Source: Membranipora membranacea (taxonomy: Eukaryota > Bryozoa > Gymnolaemata > Cheilostomatida > Membraniporidae). From it: a DNA stretch of 64,000 bases. A model generated the notes under the pieces. It ran no database searches, was not told the origin of the DNA, and worked only from the letters and a program-made list of their open reading frames with translations. Positions 48,211-64,000 of this stretch are shown here, piece by piece. Within the stretch, counting starts at the first letter, position 1. Each line of letters opens with the position of its first letter. Position numbers and translations under genes: made by a program. The stretch spans positions 806,001 through 870,000 of the forward strand of contig OU612073.1 of the NCBI GenBank assembly GCA_914767715.1, read 5' to 3'.

Positions 48211-50272
48211 ATGTTATCAGTCGGCTATGTTGAATTATAACTGATTGAATTCATTTTTGTAACAAGAGTTCAAGGGTAATGGAAGCATATGCATGTGAAT
48301 AAACATATCTTACTCTCTCTCTGAAATTCTCTCTCCGAAAACTTGAATCTAAGCTGTAGATCCAATACTTCGCTGTTTCTTGGCTAGTGGATATGATCAT
48401 ATGGTTAACTGCCAGGCATTCTGTGCTGAATCTGGATGCTCTTAATTTTACCGCGATGAGCTTAAAGCTTGCTGGTGCGACAATTAATAATCTGGACACT
48501 CCTATTGTTTTTATGACATGGAAACATCGATAGTTCAAAAATAAAAACGATTGTTCAATATATAAATGAAGCTGATTCCATGCTCAATGATATATAATAC
48601 TCAATAATAATTATAGTTATGTGCGGACGAGAATAACTTAGGAGCAGAAATAATTACACTCATTATATTGATGATGCTGCACATGTAGTCTAAGCCCCCC
48701 AGACTTTTGCCCCTCGCCCGACGGCCCACGGCGAGGGAAAGTCTGATCGAACAATGCAGGATCTTGCTGGAGTTTTCTGCTATTGAGTGTTTTAAATTAA
48801 TAAAGGGGAGCACTGAAACTGCGATATCTATTGATTTCTATTCATGCCACCTACTGTATTGCTCCAGGTATGAGAGTTTTCCAGTCAGACTCTGGGAAAA
48901 GTAGCCTCATGTTTGGGCAATACCCATGAGCAGAGATATTCACTGTCAAGGACTGAAGAAAATCTCAACCAGGATTTCTTTCATTTTAAGGGCGGTCATA
49001 CATGACATTGACAAATGGTCATACAATGTGTATCATTGGACCCTAGGCTATAGTAAGATTAATGTAGAAGTAATGAGAGGAAAAATCCAAGAAAAACCTG
49101 CAAAGTGCATAGACTACTGCGCATGGCATCTAGACTGTTTCTCTGTAACTTCATTTGAAGTTTGTGACTATAAGTTTGTTGCTGCATGGATGTCCAAAAA
49201 TATGCAAAGCTAGATCTGCATTCGAATAGGCATAACATTTCAGTAAAGTGTGATATACGTTGACAATGGTTTAGTAAAAAAAAAAATGGAAAAATGCTAT
49301 AAAGTTTTTAGATAACATATTTGATTAACAACCCTTGCAATGGTGATTACTAAATAATAATACTTCTAGACTAATTTTTGCTCAAATATATAAGCTGGGC
49401 CTTGTTACACCAAGGAGTTAGAGTCTCTAACTCCTTGGTTACACCAAATTTTCTTCTAATTTGATTTGGAAATCTCATAACCAATGCGCAGATACAAAGT
49501 TACTCCTTCTCACTGTTAGGTCTGTGATGCTTTGATAAACCTGCCATAGAAAAAGCTCAACAAACAGTTCAGATCAAAAAAGTTGTCATGTTAGCCGGCT
49601 CGCTGCAGATTTTAGTTATTCAGAGGGTCAGGTAGGGTCAGGCCTGTTCACCTTATTTGACAACTATCCTTTTTAGATTATTTGTACTCATATGCATCAC
49701 TTTCATTGCTAACTATAGGCTTTTCTGCGTACAGTTACAATTGATTTACTGGTGCTTGTTGTAACACTGAGTAACCGGATGAGATGAAAAAGTGTAAAAT
49801 GATTTGCTACTCTATACTATGTTGAACACATGATGACAAGACATGAATGGTCAGTGCTTGAGAGAGGACAGTGGCGTTCATGTTTGTTTGGCATGATCTG
49901 ACTCACTGGTACCCTAGCATTGCCTGTGGCAGATTATTTCTTGTTCTAAACACTTTCAGTGCTCAGCTGCCCAAAAACTGATAATGGCATTAATCATTTG
50001 ACGGAACGGGTCCTGCTATGAGGGGTCATGTCCATATAATATGTATTGTACATCAATTAGTTGATGGTGTTTTCTCACACAAAAACAAAGGCAGGATAAG
50101 GCAAAGGTAACTCTACAGGAAGATTGTTTGTTTCCCAAGTCATCTAAATCGAAGAATTGACAACATAAATCGACGTGAAAACTATTGATCATGTTGGTCC
50201 GATCACTACAACAGGGAGGGTGGGATCTCACCCTCCCTGACTACAAGACATTGATAATATTTAAAAAAAAAA
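48211..50272. other. Intergenic with unassigned open frames
   Basis: Plus-strand frames at 48707-48904 and 48926-49213 are longer than most in this AT-rich DNA. The second ends with C-x3-C-x4-C-x8-C spacing (KCIDYCAWHLDC), loosely PAN/apple-like, but no splice plan joins them to a gene. A palindrome lies at 49410-49438. Confidence 0.25.
49410..49438. repeat. GGAGTTAG palindrome, copy 1
   Basis: Perfect inverted repeat CCAAGGAGTTAGAG, one base, CTCTAACTCCTTGG. Related palindromes occur at 56540-56562 and 62445-62471. Confidence 0.85.
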
Positions 50273-50278
50273 TTTATT
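50273..50278 (-). terminator. Poly(A) signal of RTK1
   Basis: AATAAA on the minus strand about 220 bases past the stop codon at 50501-50499. Confidence 0.55.
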
Positions 50279-50498
50279 CCTTTGCTGTACATTGATTTGC
50301 CTTCTCGCTGGTCATGGGAAGACAACTTTGACCAAATGTTATGACTCTGCTGAACCGGCAATCATATTGCAGCCCTAAATATTTTAATTCTCATTATATC
50401 ATATTGTTTCTACATTAAGCAAATACTTTTTACAAGTACAGTCATATTGAGATGCTATCTCTATGTCAAACATATATCTGGGTAATTAGCTACATAAT

Positions 50499-59905
<9,407 letters not shown>

Positions 59906-62444
59906 TCCTGGATCTGATAATCTTTCAGTTGAATGCTCTAACTCTACCTGAGAATATACCAGATATAAAGGGAAACTTTTAATACATCATTGTAGTTAGT
60001 GCTTGCCAATTCAGGGAATACCTCAACGGATGAATGTAACGAATTCTATCCAACTATGACCTGAGCATCAAAAAATGCTGATCTCTTTTTTAAATTTTAT
60101 CATCGTTCAAACATCTAGATATCAATACCGCAACGCATCCACAGTAAAAGGTGATTAGGTTTTTAGAGTTCTGCAAAACTCTTAAAAAGTCAACTGAATT
60201 GTCTTAGGTTTGTGTTTACTGTGATTTAGATAACTTTATATGACATTAAAATATTTGAAGAAGATTTAGATAGCTTTTCAACATTCATCAACAGATTAGA
60301 AATAAAAGGGTAGGTGCTGAAAATATTTTTGTATTCCCTGTAAACGGTTTTTACCATGGTACAGCATTAACAAACTGATTTATGAAAAATGAATCTGGGT
60401 TAATAATATACACGAATGAAAATTGAGTAGCAATGATCATTAATCCCTGTTCATAGATGCCATTTATCTTCTAAAATATCAGATCACCTTACTATAGGAG
60501 GCATCAGCCTCTGCAGAATTTTTTGAACGCAAAGTGAACAATATCTACTTACAGTTACAGTCTCCCGTCACCTACACGAGATTCCTCCCGACACGTATTT
60601 GTATAATGAGAGGCATTTATAGCATAACATCATCACAAAGCTTTTCAAACCTTACTCAAGATAAAGTTGACAATGAGATCAATCAAGCTTAGCAATAAAC
60701 TAATATAGCTTATTCCATTTAATCAAGTATGCATATATTTCCTTCTTACAAAATGCTTAGTCATCCTCTTGAAAATGTTGAACACATGAGGTTATTGGCG
60801 TGGTAACAAGCGTAGACAATTTTGAGCACTTAAACAACTTAAATAAGACTAATTAGTTCTACAAATTGTGATTTTTTGTTGTGAAAAAGTTATTTTTTCA
60901 GAGTACCAACTTGGAAACTTGCCAAAGCAGAAAATATTCTAATGCTGGCGAGTGCGATGATCACCCTATCACTATCATGTACAATCAACTGAAAAGCTCC
61001 CAATGATAAACTGACAACCAATATGAAGACTCTCAGACTATGATATGCTAAAACTCAGATTTCTTTCAATTGAACAGGCTGCATGTCGTTCTAACAATAC
61101 TTTTGTGAGCAGACCGAAGGACTTAATATTACTGGCTGTCAGCAGTTAGACACAGTGGAGTGGTTCAATGCACAACTTATTAACATACGGTACAAGTCAT
61201 TGTATCTGAATCACATAGCCCTAGAGAAATCCTCCTCAAATATGATCATCCTACATTATATCAAAATAGCACAACGTCATGGCATGAGGTCATGCTGAAA
61301 CCAACATTTTTGGAATCAATGTTGAATACGCTTTTAAACGATATATAAGATGTCCAAATCGGTCAACGTTGTTACCATAACCTAAATGGCCGGCAGTATT
61401 CTCGTTTCATTTCAAAGTTGAGTCCATTGAGCAACATCCGCACAATATCTGAGCAAAAAATTGCAATCCGTCAACAAAAACACTTTTTAAACAACAAACA
61501 AGTACAGTTATTCATGTGTTGTTATTTTTGCAAGGTCATGTGATTTCAACTTGTGTGTTGGCAAATTAAGCTGATAATTATGCCATATTAATTAATTTAA
61601 GAACAACCGCATTTCCTTACAGAATTTCCTTTTACCATACTGCCCATTTGCCAAACAGGTTTCAAATCGTGTCACAAATATATTATTGTGTAATATGTCA
61701 CATAATTTACCGCCCAGGAAACATCACCTCAAGCACATACCCCTCTTCCTCAAACTCGATCTTTGATCTACTTCAGGATTATTGCGAAACAATTTAAGCA
61801 CATATTATGTGATTACAAATTAGCTCACTCAATGTAAGCATACAACAAGTACAAATGTATGAATTCAATTAATTGATCGGAAGAAACACAATAACGTGTC
61901 AATTAAAAAAAAATAAAGGCTGCACAATGAGTATACGCTGAAGATCGGATAAACAAATTCAAACCAGAATCCGCTTCACCACATGGTGTAAACTACTATA
62001 TTTTGTTGTCTCTGACACCGTAGTCTTCTCTTGTCTACAATGCTACAATACTACGATACAGAAGCTGGCTTTTTTAATCATCGATCAGAATATGTTCGAT
62101 TTTTGAAAAAGTCCGGAGCATTTCTTTTCAAAAGACATCATGTCCTTGGAAGATAACTGCATTACATTCGATTTGCCGCTGTATTTTTCTGTTTTATTGT
62201 GCGGCTAGATGTTATCAGACTTCTTGAAGTCTTGTGAAAGTTCAACAATGGGACTAGAGAGTCGGGATGGGTCATAATATTAAGTGTTCAGATTTGTGAG
62301 CTGAATCATCTGAATTCCGTTCCTGGTGCATGCTTACATTCCTGGATTCGTAGTGGCACGCAAGTTCCTCCAACCCATGTACATGGGGAATGGGAATCAA
62401 AATACCGTGCCTCAACCAAAACACCTTGAACTTATAAATGTGAC
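59906..62444. other. Region between RTK1 and RTK2
   Basis: Contains the RTK1 promoter side. On the minus strand CTTTATATCTGG near 59965 is a possible TATA element, and TATTCTCAG|GTAGAG near 59945 a possible UTR acceptor. No other exon seen. Confidence 0.3.
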
Positions 62445-62471
62445 CAAGGAGTTAGACTAACTAACTCCTTG
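62445..62471. repeat. GGAGTTAG palindrome, copy 3
   Basis: CAAGGAGTTAG, five bases, CTAACTCCTTG. Same core as 49410-49438 and 56540-56562; lies about 630 bases past the RTK2 stop codon. Confidence 0.8.
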
Positions 62472-62956
62472 ATGCGACAATTGGTATATAATCTATAGCA
62501 CAACTATCAGTTGACTCATCATGTTCGCTGATCAGTTTGAGATCAATAGTTTATTTAGATATCATTATGATGATGAAGTGACAGTGTTTGCAAAAAACTT
62601 CCTTTGTGTATTTGTCATCCGGAATACTTACATTGCATGCTCTGATAATAAAAACAGTCACATAATAATTAAATCACTCACAGTTACTGACCAACACGAA
62701 GCCAACATTATTGTGGATGTTGTCTACTCTTTGTTCATGGGAAGACAACTAAATTTAACGTAACATGATATAAAGTTGTTTCCCTGCAGAGTCTCCAAAC
62801 ATTGAGCTGAAGCAATAGTCAATTAAATTATCACTGAGCAAACTAGAAATATTATTAGCATAGAAAGGGCAATACCTCAGGAACATGTCAAGATTTCCCC
62901 TCCATTAATAGAAGTTATTATTTACAATGTTCGGATAATTACGCTGTATGAAAAAG

Positions 62957-62962
62957 TTTATT
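62957..62962 (-). terminator. Poly(A) signal of RTK2
   Basis: AATAAA on the minus strand about 140 bases past the RTK2 stop codon. Confidence 0.5.
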
Positions 62963-63098
62963 TAAATGTAAGGAGAAAAATAACAAACAATAAGACTTCA
63001 CTGTGAACTGAAGGCACCCTACACCTATCACTGTCTTCTTAATCAGACTTTTCTATTGATTTGTATATCTTGACTTTTGACCCTTGTCTCTTATACAG

Positions 63099-64000
63099 TC
63101 AAGCCTTCAAGCTATCGGTGGAGAGCACTCCCTCTACATATTGCTGTTGAGTATCAAGTTTCAGGATGGCTGATAAATAGTTGTGTATCTCCGTAAATGT
63201 AGGTCGCGCCTCCGGATCCTCAAACCAACATGTTCTCATGAATGTGTATCTATGGATCAGTAAAACAGCTGCAGGGTCAATATTTATGGTTCAAGTACCA
63301 AAATTTAAAAAAGGTGATTTAAAGTGCCTAGTGATAACAATCACATTTAGCAGTGATCGCTCAATACTGGAAGCCATTTAATTGGTTATGATCATTGCGG
63401 TAAGAGAAATCAAATGGTTGTGTTGTCTGGGGTACAAGTAGTGGTATGATACCACTCTATCCTGGTCAGAATTGGTAAAATTCCGCATTGCTTATCATAT
63501 CTTTGGGTAATTGGGATGGTTCTTATTGTTTGTGAGGTCACTGTGGTATAATGGTGGCATAACACAGGATACATAGGTTATCAGCTATTTGAAGCTTTCT
63601 CGTCATTTGCTATGAAAATTTCCTCCTAACAGTCTGGAGAATCCCTATATCGGTTGACTTGAGACTTACACGTCATCCGGAGTGCTCGCTGGCTTCGCTA
63701 GCCGTCTCCCTTCTTCTAAGTAAGCTTTTATATCCCAGTGATCGACATCAGAGTATGGCTGACCACCACGAGTGCAGATCTCCCATACTAGTACTCCATA
63801 AGACCACTGTAAGACACAAAAATAAGTTCTCAGACTGAATTTTGGCTGATCTAAATGTTGTCTCAAATTATTAAACAACATCTGTTTTTGATATATTAAA
63901 CAATCAATAAGCAGACTCACCACATCAGATCTTGAATTGAACTCTCCTCTGTGTTGGAGACACTCCAGAGCCATCCATTTTACTGGCAGAGGAGTGGATG
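63099..64000 (-). CDS. Tandem receptor tyrosine kinase paralogue (RTK2), 3' part only
   Basis: Minus-strand exons 64000-63921 (cut by the window edge), 63806-63670 and 63249-63099. They match the last three RTK1 exons with the same phases, and the middle exon has the same length (137 nt). Residues include PVKWMALECLQHRGEF, SRSDV joined to WSYGVLVWEICTRGGQPYSD, and YTFMRTCWFEDPEARPTF. The C-terminal tail differs from RTK1 and is a little longer (ends STDSLKA). The catalytic loop, ectodomain and start lie outside. It is head-to-tail with RTK1, so the locus is probably a tandem RTK cluster continuing rightwards. No stop or frameshift is seen. Confidence 0.88.

Noticed and set aside
62521-62763. 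Plus-strand open frame of 80 codons beside palindrome copy 3
   Set aside because: No domain, promoter or splice context; length is within chance for this base composition.

Overview
The window is eukaryotic nuclear DNA from an animal. It is AT-rich, with small exons bounded by GT-AG introns, AATAAA poly(A) signals, TATA/CCAAT promoters, many short inverted-repeat (MITE-like) elements and tRNA-derived SINE-like sequences. The gene content is a paired-like homeobox gene, an SLC36-like amino-acid transporter, a C2H2 zinc-finger protein, a SUEL-lectin receptor and tandem receptor tyrosine kinases (RTKs). This fits an early-branching metazoan, possibly a sponge, but that placement is an inference from gene families. 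No prokaryotic features were seen.

Layout. 0-11 kb, mostly minus strand: a small homeobox locus made of repeated units. Copy A (688-1596) is intact at 182 codons. Copy B (8462-9558) has the same exon plan but an in-frame stop just before an otherwise intact homeodomain. Between them lies a large imperfect inverted duplication (about 2.8-5.05 kb against 5.9-7.86 kb) that holds two more decayed promoter copies and one exon relic, with a MITE at its centre. 11-15 kb: repeats, with no gene recognised. 15-21.8 kb, plus: a complete 12-exon amino-acid transporter gene (509 aa), whose first intron carries a TTAA-flanked element. 23.0-26.4 kb, plus: a six-exon zinc-finger gene (284 aa). 27.9-42.5 kb, plus: an 11-exon gene for a secreted-then-membrane-spanning SUEL-lectin receptor (961 aa) with a long proline-rich basic tail. 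43.6-45.8 kb: a 2.25-kb foldback element that is almost one giant hairpin. 47.8-48.2 kb, plus: a candidate micro-gene for a 34-residue precursor with a signal peptide. 50.5-59.9 kb, minus: a 17-exon RTK gene (1082 aa) with signal peptide, NHL propeller, Sushi domain, IPT/TIG-like domains, one membrane span and a tyrosine kinase. 63.1-64 kb, minus: the 3' end of a tandem RTK paralogue that runs off the window.

The five multi-exon models (copy A, transporter, zinc finger, lectin receptor, RTK1) were assembled by hand. In each, the intron phases match at every junction and the total coding length is an exact multiple of three, which is the main internal check. The genes do not form one pathway. 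The membrane proteins (lectin receptor and RTKs) suggest cell-surface recognition and signalling, and the homeobox cluster shows recent duplication and decay. The most notable signals are the homeobox inverted duplication with conserved promoters, the NHL-Sushi-TIG-RTK architecture in tandem, repeated splice sites in the transporter gene, a non-modular kinase exon duplicate, the foldback element and the micro-gene.
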